From NCBI GenBank assembly GCA_030762935.1, contig CM060900.1, positions 433,466,421-433,530,420 of the forward strand: a stretch of DNA of 64,000 nt. Reading direction: 5' to 3'. Below, piece by piece: positions 23,801-36,576 of this stretch (positions are counted from its first letter, which is position 1; every line of letters starts with the position of its first letter). The DNA is from Hymenopus coronatus. Taxonomy: Eukaryota > Arthropoda > Insecta > Mantodea > Hymenopodidae. The notes under the pieces are model-generated. The model saw only the letters and a list, made by a program, of their open reading frames with translations, was not told where the DNA came from and did not search any database. The translations under genes and the position numbers were made by a program.

Positions 23801-24289
23801 GTTTGAAGACTAAAAAAGGAGAAAAACGATATGGCCCCCTTAAATGATGGATAACTCTCTCACCAGCGAAAAGCATTCCACTTTTGGACCTTTGAGATCA
23901 TAAACTATTTTCAAAAATCTTTAAATTGGAGAGGGGATTAGGGAGGAGTTTCAACCCGTTACTAATTTCAAACCAGTCTCCTTCAGTATCAGAGCATAAA
24001 CTTTGAATTATACAACGGAGGACGACACCCCACCACTTATCTACCCCTACATTGCGGTTACCACCCCTCCCAGGATGAAGGGATGAAGTGAGACCACCAT
24101 AGGAGATTACAGATCGCAGAGACACACCACATATCACAGAGACGCGAGGAAGTCCCTAACATTTCTAAGTTCAAAACACGTTCCACTCCTGCAACTACTC
24201 AGAGAGCTTGAGCAATGACTCATCGAACAGGCAGCTATCTAGTGTCCACCGGGAGTACTCAGCATGCATCCACGCAAGACCGTAACCGC

Positions 24290-25045
24290 CACACACTACG
24301 AACCTGGAAGCTGCGGCGGTAACCTATTATAGAGGTTCCGGGTTCGTATCCCGCGTAGAGGTTTTGAATATTTAGGAAAGGTGTGTAGACGTAGGTGCCC
24401 TAGCGCAGGAATTTGTTAGCCTGAAATCTTTCTCAGGTGTTGTAAGACACAAATGATTTTCTTCGAGTTCCAGATTTTTATTGAACCCATTTACTCATTT
24501 TGTTCGGCCTTTTCTGTCGTCGAACACACGCATTCCTCCTCGTCTGTTGGTGCATCAAATAAGCACTGTTTCTATCGTGGCCGAATGTAGCCGGTTTATT
24601 TCTACCGCGGACTCAGCTATCATGTCTTACCTCTACGCATCTTCTGGGGCTTGTGATTTCGACCGTATTAAATAAACAGTAGTCCCATTGCGGGCTCAAA
24701 TATCACATCTTACCTCTGCCACTCTTCCATGGCAAGTCCAAAAGTGTTGCCTGACCAGCAAGGGAATTATTTCTGTTTTCTTTGTTATGTCCACCCACGG
24801 GCAGTAGAACCTCATCTCCTCAGTTCAATGTCCATCCCTTAACGGTACTATCCCACCTGGGACACTTGTCAGCTCGTGATAACCGTTTGTCCTTGCCTTC
24901 TTAGACGTGTTTTACAATATTTCTTCTCTGGCCCTTTTGAATGTAGGTATGTCGCCTCTTAGTATACTTTATATTATATTGGCCATAATTTATATCTCCC
25001 TTTTAGATAACTTTTAAACCCGTAGCATGACATGTACTGTCTCAA
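24290..25045 (+). repeat. Dispersed repeat R2 (copy 1)
   Basis: A moderately GC-rich segment that recurs in the same orientation at 32750-33405. Shared words include TTGTTCGGCCTTTTCTGTCG with CGAACACACGCATTCCTCCT, GTGATTTCGACCGTATTAAA, and CCCTTAACGGTACTATCCCA. Near its left end is a pol III B-box-like GGGTTCGTATCCC (24340-24352), so the family may be a long tRNA-headed SINE. An LTR cannot be excluded. No coding capacity is evident. Confidence 0.65.
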
Positions 25046-25649
25046 AGCAACCTGAAAGATGAGAAGGGAACGGAAATGATGGAACAGAAGTCTTGCCAGT
25101 TGAGAAGCCACCCCAGGATTTGCCTGGTGACACCGGGAAAACCACCACAGAAACTGGCGTGGGTGGTCACCGAAAAACGAACTCAACGCCTCCCGAACAT
25201 GCTACCATGCTCTCTCGATAATATTCCGGGATAGTTGTGGCAAACAAGCAGAAATGTTATATATTACAGACATAAAATCTTTTAAAATTGGCCTATTTTT
25301 GTGGAGGTTGCGTAACACTTCACATCATCAAATTACCTTTGAGTATTACTGAAATTGTTTATCAAGAGGTAATTGCGATATGCCTTTGCAAAACATGGTG
25401 GACTTGGTTTTAAAAGCTGCCAATTAAGACAGATTATAATACAGCCTTCAAATATTCCGCTATCTATATTTTGAAAACTAAGAAAAAAATAATTACTCTG
25501 CTTTACTACTCTCAAACACTAGCCGTATCACATTTTCAACCCATAGGATAAATCTGCGCTTTTTAACCCATCTGATCAAAATATTCTACAATTATATTAT
25601 AGGAAATAGTAGTAAAAATCGTAGAGTAACACACAACTTTCAAAAAATG

Positions 25650-26540
25650 CCCAAACATTTTTACTTTCTCTAACACGTATGTATAATATACATGGTACGT
25701 AATAAAGATATTGCATTCAGCCAACGGTTTGAAACTGTAATTTCACCAGAAATACACGTTTTGAGAGCCGAGGAATAAAAAACATTATTTTTTGAAAAAT
25801 TTCTGTGTGCGTGCGCTGGATGTGTGTGTGTGGACAGCATAGTTCTGAAACGAAAATACCGTTAAATACCAAACTTGGTATTTAATTTAGTATGTTCCAA
25901 GGATGCGACACGAAGATGCGACAAGAAAATTCCCCCACCCCAAACTACCCTTACTATGGAAAAACCTTTCAAAATTTTGATTTTATCAAAATTTCTCTAA
26001 CACATAGATTCTATATTTTGAATTTCCTGGGAATAGCCTCTGAAAACCTCTTCACTCTGGACGAATTTATTAAAACTGGTAAACCGTTAAGAGATAGACG
26101 AACACCTACTACACAAGTTTAGATCTCGTTAAATCACACAACTTATGCCATATGCCTACATTTTTTGGTAGAGTTCCCTTTTTGAGATATTCTTTGTTAC
26201 TTGTTTCAATTTTAAGCTACTTAAATTTCTCACAAACGGGAAGTGACCTTTCGTTTCAGTTCACTTCTGTTTTACTTCTGACCTTTGCAAAGAGAACTGA
26301 ATTTCAATTGTTTCACGTAGCGACAGGTTTTAAAATATTTGACAATTGCTCTAGGTTAGTGTATTTCCTTATTCTCCTTATTTATATATTATTAAGGCCT
26401 TTTGTGGAAACGTTTACCTTCATTAGTATGAAGCAGTTAGAAAAATAAGCTTTTGTAAGAATAGTTTGTTACAGAATAGGTAAAGAAAATAATGTGAATG
26501 AAGCACATCAGATTTTTTTTCAAATAAATAATACATGGTC
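25650..26540 (+). repeat. Rep1 dispersed repeat (copy e, near full length)
   Basis: It starts near AAACATTTTTACTTTCTCTA (25653-25672) and ends near AATGTGAATGAAGCACATCA, with the internal marks of the family: ACCAAACTTGGTATTTAA, CCCCCACCCCAAACTACCCT, CTGGGAATAGCCTCTGAAAA. A GT run at 25822-25830 lies at the same relative place as in copies a and i. Confidence 0.8.
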
Positions 26541-26654
26541 ATTTAAAAAAAAAACTTCTTTATAACATTTTTCAACCCCTTCTGTAAACACCCCAATTTC
26601 AGGTCGATTCATTTTAAATCTTAAAACCTATACTGTCAGGGTTTAGTACAATTT

Positions 26655-26931
26655 AGTCCCAATTTCATTCACATTTTTACTTTGTCTACACTTACCTACT
26701 ATGCATATAGCAATTAGGGAAGGTATTGTATTCCACCCAAAAATTAGATGTCGAAATTTCAAAGGAAATATATGTTTTGAATAAAATATACGACTACACC
26801 TTTTTTTTTTTAGAAAAAAGGTCCGTGTGTATTTATGTGTGCGCTTGTGGACAACATAGCTCAGAATCGAAAACACCGTTAACTAGAAAATTAGGTATTT
26901 AAGTTTACTATATTTCAAGGATACGACATCA

Positions 26932-26997
<66 letters not shown>

Positions 26998-27520
26998 AGT
27001 CCCCCTACTCCAAACTGGCGTTTACATTTAAATATTTTCGAAATGTTTGTTTTTCTCGAAAATAGCTCTAACGATTTTGTTTAAAATATGGACATTAAAA
27101 ATATTTTCATTATAAGTAATATATATGTAGGTATATATATTTTTAATTTTCTGGGAATAGCCTCTGATAATTTCTAGATAAATTTGTAGAGTCAACCGTT
27201 CCCGTGATATTCCTTTTTATTGGCTTCAATTGTAAGATACTTGAACTTTTCTCAATTGGGAGGTCATCTTTCGCCTCATCTTTCTTTTGTTATAGTCCCA
27301 ACCGTGCAAAGCGAACCGAATTCAATTGTTTCACATAGCGAACGGCTTTTTAAAAGAGTTGACTGTCGCAATAGCCCAGAGCATTGCCTTATCTCTCTTC
27401 TACTAAGAAGGAACTACTGCTACCATTTCCGCTAATGTTTATTTCGATTACCACAATATAGACAAAGGAATAATCTTTTATAGCAATGGTTTGAAGAGAG
27501 AGTCATGTGAATGAATTTTT
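26655..27520 (+). repeat. Rep1 dispersed repeat (copy f, near full length)
   Basis: It lies in tandem with copy e, about 115 bases downstream. It begins with TTTCATTCACATTTTTACTT (26659-26678) and ends with GAGTCATGTGAATGAA (27491-27506). The ends form imperfect inverted repeats. The (TA)n tract at 26936-26994 replaces sequence just before the C-rich block. Confidence 0.75.
26936..26994. repeat. (TA)n microsatellite
   Basis: Almost thirty uninterrupted TA units inside a Rep1 copy. Confidence 0.95.
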
Positions 27521-27889
27521 AAACATTTTAGGCATATATTAATCTTTTATAGTTTTGAAAAGCTCCTCCATATTTTGTAATTATTTTATTAGAAAATTAC
27601 TCTTAGAACATTTTAACATTATATTAATAAATTGTAGAGATACATTTTTATTAATCCTTCTAGTAGGGAAAAGGCAGTGAAAAGTACAAGGTATGATTTT
27701 GCTTAAATATTTACACAATATAACCGCTATTGTTTAATAACATCACCGTTAAGTGCGTTCTTTAAGCTTTATGTCCTCAGTTTCTGAATAATTATTTTAC
27801 TTATAGGGAGGTATACAAAATTGCATTGATTTCTACAAAAAATACATTTCGTTTCGAAGAATTTGAACATGGGAATGTTACAATAAATG

Positions 27890-28480
27890 GAAAACAGAGA
27901 AAAATGTTTTTAAAATACTATAATGCCAAAAACATAGGCCACAGAGGACTAAAGATGGAGTCTGGAACCGAATAAGAAAAAGAAGATTAAGGTCCATTAA
28001 GACACCATAGTATTTTGAAAATTGCAATAGAAGGTAGAAATGAAGGCAAGTATACTAAAGGAAGAGCAAGATTACAATACATGTAATAATTTTTTTTTTT
28101 ATTGTTTCATTTATATAGCCCCCCTTAACATCTAAGGTCATATCAGGGGCTTTCCATTTCAAACAACTCGTTGTCTGTAGGTACTTTTACATAGGTTTTA
28201 AAGCATTTTGTTTTACTCAAACACGGACACATTCACACTCACATACAAACTTCCAGACTCTGTGGGGGGGATAGGGAATAATTCTGGCTAGAAAAAAAAT
28301 TCCCGCCCCAACCGGGAATCGAACCCTGGACTCCCGGGTGAGAAGTCAGCTCGCTGATCACTCGATCACAGAGACAGCCTGGTATAACTTAAGAATGATA
28401 TGAATCGCAGAAGGTTGGCAGAATTATAAAGATACGCAGAGAGAAGATTAGAATGAAGAAGAACCGCTGTAAACAAATGA
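27890..28480 (+). pseudogene. LINE reverse-transcriptase tail interrupted by a SINE
   Basis: The left piece (27890-28085) and right piece (28383-28480) resemble the same LINE C-terminal tail as 23390-23800; for example AAATGAAGGCAAGTATACTA AAGGAAGAGCAAGATTACAA matches AGCTGAAGGCAAGCTAGCAA AGGAGGAGCAAGACTATAAT there. SINE D copy 2 sits between the pieces. Stops are frequent. Confidence 0.5.
28086..28382 (-). mobile_element. tRNA-derived SINE, family D (copy 2)
   Basis: On the minus strand, the tRNA-like head lies at about 28310-28382, with the B box as GGTTCGATTCCCGG near 28312-28326 and a GTGATCGAGTGATCAGCG A-box region. The body contains CCACAGAGTCTGGAAGT, and the 3' end is an A run (T at 28090-28099). 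The head is more complete than in copy 1. Confidence 0.8.
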
Positions 28481-28482
28481 AA

Positions 28483-29325
28483 AGAAAGTAATGTTTATTT
28501 TTCTCCCTCCTTCTGTATTTTAATGAAGCTATTGAATCGTTATCATAATATGACTTCTGGGCTTAAAAATTTACCTTTCCAAATGACCTTTGACTTGCAT
28601 AACTCGGTAAGCACATCATAATTTTAGTTAATCATTTGCGGAGAGAAGGATAGGAATACTTTATTTTATATCGGTGTATATTTACAACATTATTGACCCT
28701 GTTCAGTCAAAATATTTTAACCCATATTTACAGAAATTTGTATCAGCGGCTGATGGTACTGAAGCCCGAACTCGATGAAGTTGGTAACAACCATAACAGT
28801 TTTTATATACGTAGCTTAAGCTTAATGAAAGTTAATTTCACAAATTTACTATAATGTACTACCTATAATTTAATACAAATGTAAACTTAAAGCTCCTTTT
28901 AAAGTGTTTTGAAGACTCTTCATTTGCATTACTTTTTATGTATTAAGTTACTCATATGACGCCTGCCATATATATAATACACAATGAACAACTTTAGACA
29001 AATTTACAATGACAAAAATAAATTATTTAACCAGGTATGGAAAACATCAATTTACTGTTAATAAACGTCAAATAAAGTAAAATAACACACATTAATCTTG
29101 TCATAATATCATTCTAGAGTGTTATTTAAAAGTTACATAAAATATTTATAAACTTAATAAAAATGAATATAAGAGTGATTTCTGAGAATGAGAATTGAGG
29201 CTTTGAACGCATGATTGGTATTTTATACAGCTGATGATTATCCAGGCCATATTTCCCACAAAACCAGTTTAACCACATTGTTTTATTTACCACAAAAATT
29301 ACATCCCTGCTTGCATCCATGGTAT
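28483..29325. other. Unassigned AT-rich stretch
   Basis: No motif or repeat recognised apart from short A/T runs. Confidence 0.4.
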
Positions 29326-29329
29326 ACAT

Positions 29330-30340
29330 GTGTGAAATTTTGCAAATCCATAGTGTTTTAGATATCCTGTATACCTACCAGTTATTACAAAAAATAACGG
29401 TAATGTTTTGACATGTTTCAAAATTCTAGTTTGCAATTGGTATTTAAATAATAATTCTTTCTTTCTTCATAAATTTACTGTTGTAATAAAACACACAATG
29501 CAGTTTAAGAATATTCACATTAACGTAAATGGGGTTAAAATAAATGTATTATATAACACATTTTATTCTCAGCTCTCATAATACCAGGTGGCCCAACTAG
29601 GCTGCGCCGTGGCCGGGTGGTTTGACCATTCGCCTCTCACCTAGATGGGCCGGGTTATATGCCAAGCAAGATTTGTGAGATTTGTGTAGGATAAAGCGGC
29701 GCAGGGGCGGGTATTCTCCGGGTTCTCCTGTTTCCCCTGCTATCGCATTCCACCGGTGCTCCATCTTTATTCCATGTATCATCGCCTGCGATGTCCTGGC
29801 AGTAAAAGCGAGCTTTAAACACTATAAAATTGGCCCAACTACCCCGTATTAGAAGTGTATAGGTATCCCTTCGTGCGTTAGAACAGCTGCAAAACTCAAC
29901 GAGGCTACTTCAAGTTAAAACCCGCCTGTGGAGAACTGGTGAAAGCAATGAGCGCGACACGCTCACCGTTCCCGCTGATAAGCAAGACGGGTAAAGGGAA
30001 GGGCCACCTGTTAGTAAAAACTGACTACTATTTGTACTTTCCAAATAGGTAAAGTTTTCATAATTAATAAATTATTTATCAAATTTGGAAGATTATTTCG
30101 AAAAAGAATATGGGCCTTTTCTTTCATGTACTTTAGCTTTTCAGAGGCAGCAAAGCATGTGCATTTATAACATTAGGTACTTGGTAGTCCAATGGAAGAA
30201 GACACAATATATTTTCTTAAAGTTTATAGTTCATATTGTTTTATTATTATTTTAATTTTTCGGACATTTTGGTCGAATTTCAGAGATGCATTAACTCAAC
30301 AGATAAATAATGTTTTCATTGTGCCCGGAAGATGGCAGCG
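29330..30340 (+). repeat. Dispersed repeat S (copy 2), split by a SINE
   Basis: Blocks matching 11500-12560 occur at 29330-29580, 29842-30010 and about 30130-30300. The first block is followed by a SINE B insertion with a clear target-site duplication. Joining across it gives TGGCCCAACTACCCCGTATT, matching the block at 12390 in copy 1. Confidence 0.5.
29600..29830 (+). mobile_element. tRNA-derived SINE, family B (copy 1) with 11-bp TSD
   Basis: The head is tRNA-like (GCGCCGTGGCCGGGTGGTTT, CCTCTCACCTAGATGGGCCG). The body contains GGGGCGGGTATTCTCCGGGT, TCGCATTCCACCGGTGCTCC and a 3' end with AAAGCGAGCTTTAAACACTA. The 11-base sequence TGGCCCAACTA occurs directly on both sides (29589-29599 and 29831-29841), which is a target-site duplication of L1-type retrotransposition. 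The B-box region is degraded. Confidence 0.9.
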
Positions 30341-30899
30341 GCCGTTTAAACTGACGTGCTCTTGAGAACAGAGGCAAGTTTTAAAAACTGTCTTTGTCTC
30401 TGTCCCGGTTTAGACTAGTGCATCCTGTAAAGAAATAACAGCTTTATTACCTCTGTGCTGGAATGGGGCTATTGCAGTTTATCATAAATATCTAACATGT
30501 TGCAATTACTTTTTTCTGTTTCTTATCTACAGACTTTTCGTAGAAAAGATTATTCTTCTATTTATTTCTTGTTAATCCAGGTAAAACTTAATTGCACGTA
30601 CTCAAATTTCGTTGCAGGTAGAACAAGTACATGAAGGCTAAAGCGTTAGTTATATTTTTGAAAAAGTGGATTGCTATCGGATGACTTTCAAATTCCATTT
30701 TCTTTGCATTGCCACGAGAAAAAAGAACTAATAGTGACTAATTACTTGAAAAGGTATACGTATATTAACATCTAAGCCATAATAAAGGCTATTTGCAAAA
30801 GTTAAAAACCTAAAGATGTTCTATTTGACATAAAATGTGCCCTTTGATGAGCTTTACATTTTCTATGTCACACAATTTTACCTATCACGATTTGTTAGT

Positions 30900-31520
30900 T
30901 AAGGAAAGGTTGTTCAGAACGAAGAAGTCTCCACTGGCTATTGTCAGAAATTTGAAGTCGCGCAAATATCATAGGCGTGCCATTTTTAATTAAAATTGTT
31001 AAAGGCATTTTGAAGAAAGAAAATTTCGAACATTTTCCATGTAAAGAATAGTTGATGGTTGGAGATTGTCTTCAAAATGTAGTGTCGCATCTTTAAAAGA
31101 TACTAAACATAAATGCCAAGTTTGGTATTTATCGGACTTTTCGATGTTGATAATGCTGTTCACAGACGCACATAACTTTTTTCTAACCTTTTTGTACTCG
31201 GGAGGCTTAAAGCATGTATTTCTGCTGAAATATCAGTATAGAAACAATTCTTCATCCCTATGCCTACAATGCCAAATAATGTTTTAATGGTTTAAACCTT
31301 CTTCTACCAATCCATTTCACATGTATAACAGCCCTTACGTCCAGACATATAGAGAACTGATACTAGCTGGGAGCAGTCAAAGTTATGTTATCTGTAGGTG
31401 GAAACCTTACGGAAAGAAAATCAGTATTACAATCTAGAGAAATACACCAATTTTGTGCCCACCTGTGTATGTGGTAGAGAAAGTAAAACATTGTTTCAGG
31501 GCTCCCAAAACTTATGTCTA
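30900..31520 (-). repeat. Rep1 dispersed repeat (copy g)
   Basis: Minus-strand copy: the plus-strand text contains TTTCCATGTAAAGAATAG, AGTGTCGCATCTTTAAAAGA and CCAAGTTTGGTATTTA, reverse complements of Rep1 marks. Near 31477-31492 TAGAGAAAGT gives the head end. Confidence 0.65.
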
Positions 31521-32039
31521 TACAAAAATTCGTACGTGAAACTTTGGGTGTACTATAATATTATCTCTGTTTACTTAAAGTAAGTCGTGTTGAAAAGAAA
31601 AATAACTTCTTCGGAGTAAAACATTTCCATCAGTATACATTTATATTTCAAGAAACAAATGTCATATTTTGTATTAGGATAGTATTTTTTTGTAAAAGGT
31701 AAGCTGTTTTTTAGTCCTGCTCCTGTTCACGTTGTTCTGCTGACTGGAACATACCCATGGGTTAGTGCATCAGTACACCGCCTATGAAGCGGTCTCTGGG
31801 AAATGATTTCATCAGCGCGGCAAACCAAACAGTTACATCGCGATCTTCTTAATGCTCAACACAAGCAGTTCCGAGTTTGTGCAAATTAGTTCCCTTGCTC
31901 AAGTTCACGGTTCTGCTATGCTAACCCTGAATGACATTTAAACAACGTGGCTTTTATTTCTATAGTTGAATTTAGTACAATCTCGAATAGTAAACTGGCA
32001 TGGATTTGATCATCTTTGTATTTATTCCTGTAGTAATCA
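31521..32039. other. Unassigned stretch
   Basis: No motif or repeat recognised. Confidence 0.35.
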
Positions 32040-32430
32040 TGGCACACTTAGTTCAGTCGGTTGGAATGCTTCGCTTTCGGAAGTCCCACGTTCTATTCCC
32101 GGCGAACGCTCAATATGACAAGGGTATTTTTAGAAGTTTCCCCAGGTGGGTAAGCGAATGCTAATCCTGGTTATTCTTCTACAACATCCTTTCTTTAGAA
32201 TCATCTGTCACTCTGCAAGATGTCGTCGTGGTAACATGTGCGAATAGTATTCGGGAGGCCATTGGAATGGGATCGATACTCGTAGCCAACTTTCCTAACC
32301 CACGAGTTATTTCGGAGGTTTCCCGTATCACCAAATGAATGCTAAGAAGGCACATTGCATCCCTCGATTTTTCCTATCCAGTTTATCCTGTTCCCATTAT
32401 ATCCTTGACATCTGTTTTAGGGTTGAAGGA
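32040..32430 (+). mobile_element. Possible tRNA-derived SINE, family G
   Basis: An A-box-like CTTAGTTCAGTCGGTTGGAA (32047-32067) is followed 32-45 bases later by a B-box-like CGTTCTATTCCCGG (32088-32101). The tail region contains ATATCCTTGACATCTGTTTT, close to the tail word ATCCATGACGTCTGTTATGG of SINE C, so the families may share a 3' end. A single copy in the window makes the call tentative. Confidence 0.45.
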
Positions 32431-32749
32431 CCGGTGTTCGACGGGTTGCGGCTGGATAGTATCCTACGCACTGTAAACGGTTTACCCTGACATCGGCATT
32501 AGTGCCACTCGATCAGGACCCACCTTCGGAGATTTCGGGCACGAGCAACCTCGAGGAATCACCATAGGCTCGCGGCTTGTGAGCAGGGATAGGGCAGTGT
32601 CAATGTCGTTCAATCTGCAATCGTTAGGGATCACGTCAATGATTGAGCCTATCGCCATCCAGACGTGGTCGCCTTTCGGGTCTCTCTCAACATCCTCCAT
32701 TCATCCTTGGAGCCATGTAAGACGTACAGGGCCCTAAGAGCCTACGTTT

Positions 32750-33405
32750 GGTGCCTGGTGCGACGGTAACTGCGAGTGCAGGTTGGTATCCCGGGTTCAG
32801 GTTTTGGCCATTAGGAATAGTGTTGAGATGTGGGTGCCCTAGTTCAGGCTTTGTTAGAAGTATTTCTTTTCAGGTGTGGTGAGAAACAAGTGATATTCTT
32901 CGAGTTATAGATTATTATCGAACTCATTTATTCATTTAGTTCGGCCTTTTCCGCCGTCGAACACACACGCATTCCTCCTAAATTTTCTACTCTTAAGTTA
33001 CGCTTTACGCGACCGCGCCTATTATTACTTATTACCTTTGGTGCAGTGATTTCGTCCGTATTCTAGTCCGTATTAAATCAACACTATTTCCGTCGCAACC
33101 ACGGGTAGCCTGTTCGCCTACAGCTCGCACCCAAATATCACATGTTAACCCCGCGGATGTTTCATGCCAAGTGCTAAAAGTGTCGCCTGACTAGCAAGAG
33201 AATTTGTTTCCCTTCTCCTTGCTATTTTCACTCTCTGGCAGTGTAACCAATACACTTTCAGTTCAATGTCCTACCCTTAACGGTACTATCCTACCTGGGT
33301 CTCTCGTCAGCTCGTGACAACTCGGCTACCTAGACGTGTTCAAAGTACTTATTTCCTTTTAAATAACTTTTAGCTCCCTGACAAAACGTGTACTGTCTCA
33401 CTGGG
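32750..33405 (+). repeat. Dispersed repeat R2 (copy 2)
   Basis: Same marks as 24290-25045 in the same order, including TTCGGCCTTTTCCGCCGTCG, AACACACACGCATTCCTCCT, TTTCGTCCGTATT and CCCTTAACGGTACTATCCTA. Divergence is large, with several indels, so both copies are old. Confidence 0.65.
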
Positions 33406-33639
33406 TATATTTCATATTTTAAATATATTTTGCTAACTGATTTATTTTAGCGTGTTGGACCATCGAGCCTTTTTCCATATGACACAATTTCAAATACAAA
33501 TCAAAGGCATGTTGCAATTAACTTTCATAATAGATTAAACACTTTTCTTATGAAAGTAAAATTAACTCAAATAATTTGATGTTTCACATTCATATGACAT
33601 TTTATACCAATTCAAGAATAAACAGTTTTTTGCAAAATC

Positions 33640-34420
33640 CCATTCTTCTATCTACTTCTAGTCCCAATAAGAGATTAGCAGAATAGGAAATGCATTGATC
33701 TAACGCTTTAGTATAATTTTTTGTGTACTGGACGCAATGTGATTACTTTAAAATGAGATTATTTTGGCATGGTGTGGAGAAAAAGAAAGTAAAAACGAAT
33801 GACGATTTCTCATTTCAGAAAAGTATGTTTTGGAAAATTTAAACCAGTACCAAGGAATACCTTGAAAATTGCAAACTCTCCAAGAAAAATATAGCTGACA
33901 TAAAGTGCTATAGCAACATCTATTTATTTTGTATAGTAAGATTTTTCTCTCTTACGGTTTACTAGTTATGCAGAAATCATCCAGCATGTAGAGGCGTTTA
34001 AAGCTTTTCCTAGAAAATTGAAGATCATAAAAATATCTTAAATACGTATATGGTGTTTTAATAGAAATGGATGGAGCCAGTTTTGAGAAAATTAAAATTT
34101 TCGAAATTTTTTCCATGTAAAGGGTAATTTCTGGCTTTTCTGAAAAGCTTCGTGTCGCATCCTTTGAAGATGCTGTATTAGCTATAAAGGTTGGTAACCA
34201 GCTTTTCGTTTTTTATTTACACTGTTCATATTCTCTCCCCCTCTCTCTCATACACATATAGACACAGACCTTTTTTATAAAATTGTTTTTTCTTTTGGAT
34301 ACAGTGATTCTGAAAATATGTATTTCCGGTGAAATCTCAGTATCAAAATTTTGGGTGGATGGAATACACTTTCGCTAACTACTATGTAAATTGTGTGTGC
34401 TAGAGAAAGTGAACATTAAA
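33640..34420 (-). repeat. Rep1 dispersed repeat (copy h)
   Basis: Minus-strand copy with TTTTGAGAAAATTAAAATTT, TTTTCCATGTAAAGGGTAAT, CGTGTCGCATCCTTTGAAGA, and the head end GCTAGAGAAAGTGAACATT near 34400-34418. Confidence 0.65.
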
Positions 34421-34492
34421 CCAACAATTCAACTATACTATAAAACACAACGATTAAGTGAGTATTTCAGTAAATTATAATGATGTTCACTG

Positions 34493-34517
34493 AAGAGAGA
34501 GAGAGAGAGAGAGAGAG
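34493..34517. repeat. (GA)n microsatellite
   Basis: Twelve GA units just beyond the Rep1 copy h. Confidence 0.9.
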
Positions 34518-34519
34518 GA

Positions 34520-36575
34520 ATATTTATATCGTTTATTAGGTAAGATGTAGCATATAATATGACTATTGGCTTAAATTTTATGTGTCTTTAAATTATTTTA
34601 AAACAAGGCTCGGCTGGGTAATCCCTTTACCCTTTGTTGCCTGTCGGTGCCTATAAGTCCCGCTTGCTTTCCGCGTAACTATACAAATAGGGTTGTACTC
34701 TAGGATTAATTTCATGTTTTAGTAACCTTCAACCATAAACGACAAGTAATCAGACTGTAAAAGTATATAACATTTTTTCAATAAAATTGCAGTGATTTTT
34801 TTAAATAAATAAAAAAGTAAAACTACATAACTACAGTCACATGTAACCCCATTAGCTTCTAAGCATCACACCGATTATTTTACTTGGACTCTCCCCGTCC
34901 TTTACCACAATCACTGGTATTTGAACTTGCAACATTTGGCTTTGAATGGATGGCCAGTCCATTATCTATCACTTAACACTCCTGGCCATTTGAACTACAT
35001 TTTTGGAAGTGCTTTTGGCAGGATTCTGGAAACTGGTTTAGAAGAATTTAAACTTTTAATTGGGAAGAAGAAATAGTTCAATAAATGATCTACATATTAT
35101 TTCATATCTATTATATTTTCTGGTCTTTTGTATAACTATTTCATAGGTTTATTCCCATATATTTTTACTACAACTGTAGTTTTAAACCTGAATTAAAGGA
35201 AAAACGGCATATGTAGTTTACTATGGCAGGCAACTAAGGGTTAAACCAAAATGCAGAATCCTTAAAGTAGCATATTATTTAACTTAACATGGTAGTGCAA
35301 CGGTAACAAATTCTTCATTAGATACAATTCCTAATGCTTTTAGGATAAATTCTATAAACTTTAAGCCTTCCTACAGAACAATGTAAACTCACGTGCATTA
35401 AAATTGGTAAATTCCACTTCTTAACACAGGTTTATAAGAATTTTTAACTAGAGCCGAATCGTGGTATAAAGTGTCCAAATAAACTGAATAGGCACTTATT
35501 TGAACAGTAAATTAATTGGAATGCTCACACCACCAACTTATGTAAAAATTATCATGAGTTAGAAAGCTGAAATTGCATAGGAATTCGTATTTAGTCCATG
35601 TGGCTTATTTTGCTTATAATGTGGATGGACTTAGTTCAGTTGTTAGGTGCTAGTCCTTTGATCACAAGGTCGCGGGTTAAAACAGGCTCCATACCAATGG
35701 CTTTGAAGTGTTCTTAAAAGCGAAAGCTTCATGTCAGCAGAATTACTGGTAGAACTACCGCGGAATGAAATTCCGGCACACCAGTAACAATTGAAAGTGT
35801 CATTAAGAAAGTATTTATTTACTTTGCTTACAGTATGATATATTACTTTCGGGAAATTCTGCTGGAGCCAAACAAGTATTTAGGAGAAATAGGGGTCAAA
35901 GAACTATGATTTTCTAACAGAGATTCAAACATGCAAACCATATTTTAAGGATTTTAACGTTAGTGTTACTTTACATTTTAACTATATTGCTATATGTAAA
36001 AGAAAATTATCAGAATCTCAAATTGAGAAATGTTATTCATTCTTACTTTTACAAGCAAAGAAACTGTAGAAAAAATAATGGCAATATTAGATTAACAACA
36101 TCGTAAAGGTGTTTTAAGTATTCTGGTATGACATTTTAACGAACTCTCGCCGTTACTTATACAAGGTTTAAATCTGTATTAAGTTTTGGCTAGAAAAACA
36201 AAGCGTTTGCAACAGTGTATGAAATGGTCCATGAAGTAGTTCCTACAGTAGATAGGTATATTGCACCGACATAATAGGCTTCGAGCCCCTTCTTGTGCAA
36301 CTTTTAAGCAACTGTATAACAGAATGTTCTGAGAAAATTGTAACATGTCTTTAGACAAATTCGATTGCTGGACTGTTGGTGCTTGGAAGCTAATAATAGT
36401 AGACTTGTAGAACTTGAACAATGAGCAGATGACAAACTAGTTGGACATGAGATTTTATGGCTACTTATGGACAGTTTTGCCACAGTGCAATTGTGGATGG
36501 CTTCAGATCTCAGCATTACTGAAAACTTTGTCATACATATCTCCAGAATGCCCGATGCTCTGTTATTCAGAAATA
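34520..36575. other. Mostly unassigned AT-rich stretch
   Basis: A tRNA-like patch at about 35628-35700 (ACTTAGTTCAGTTGTTAGGT followed by a B-box-like CGGGTTAAAACAGG) may be a decayed SINE. Otherwise no motif or repeat is recognised; small open frames at 36179-36716 overlap each other on opposite strands and lack coding character. Confidence 0.4.
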
Positions 36576-36576
36576 A

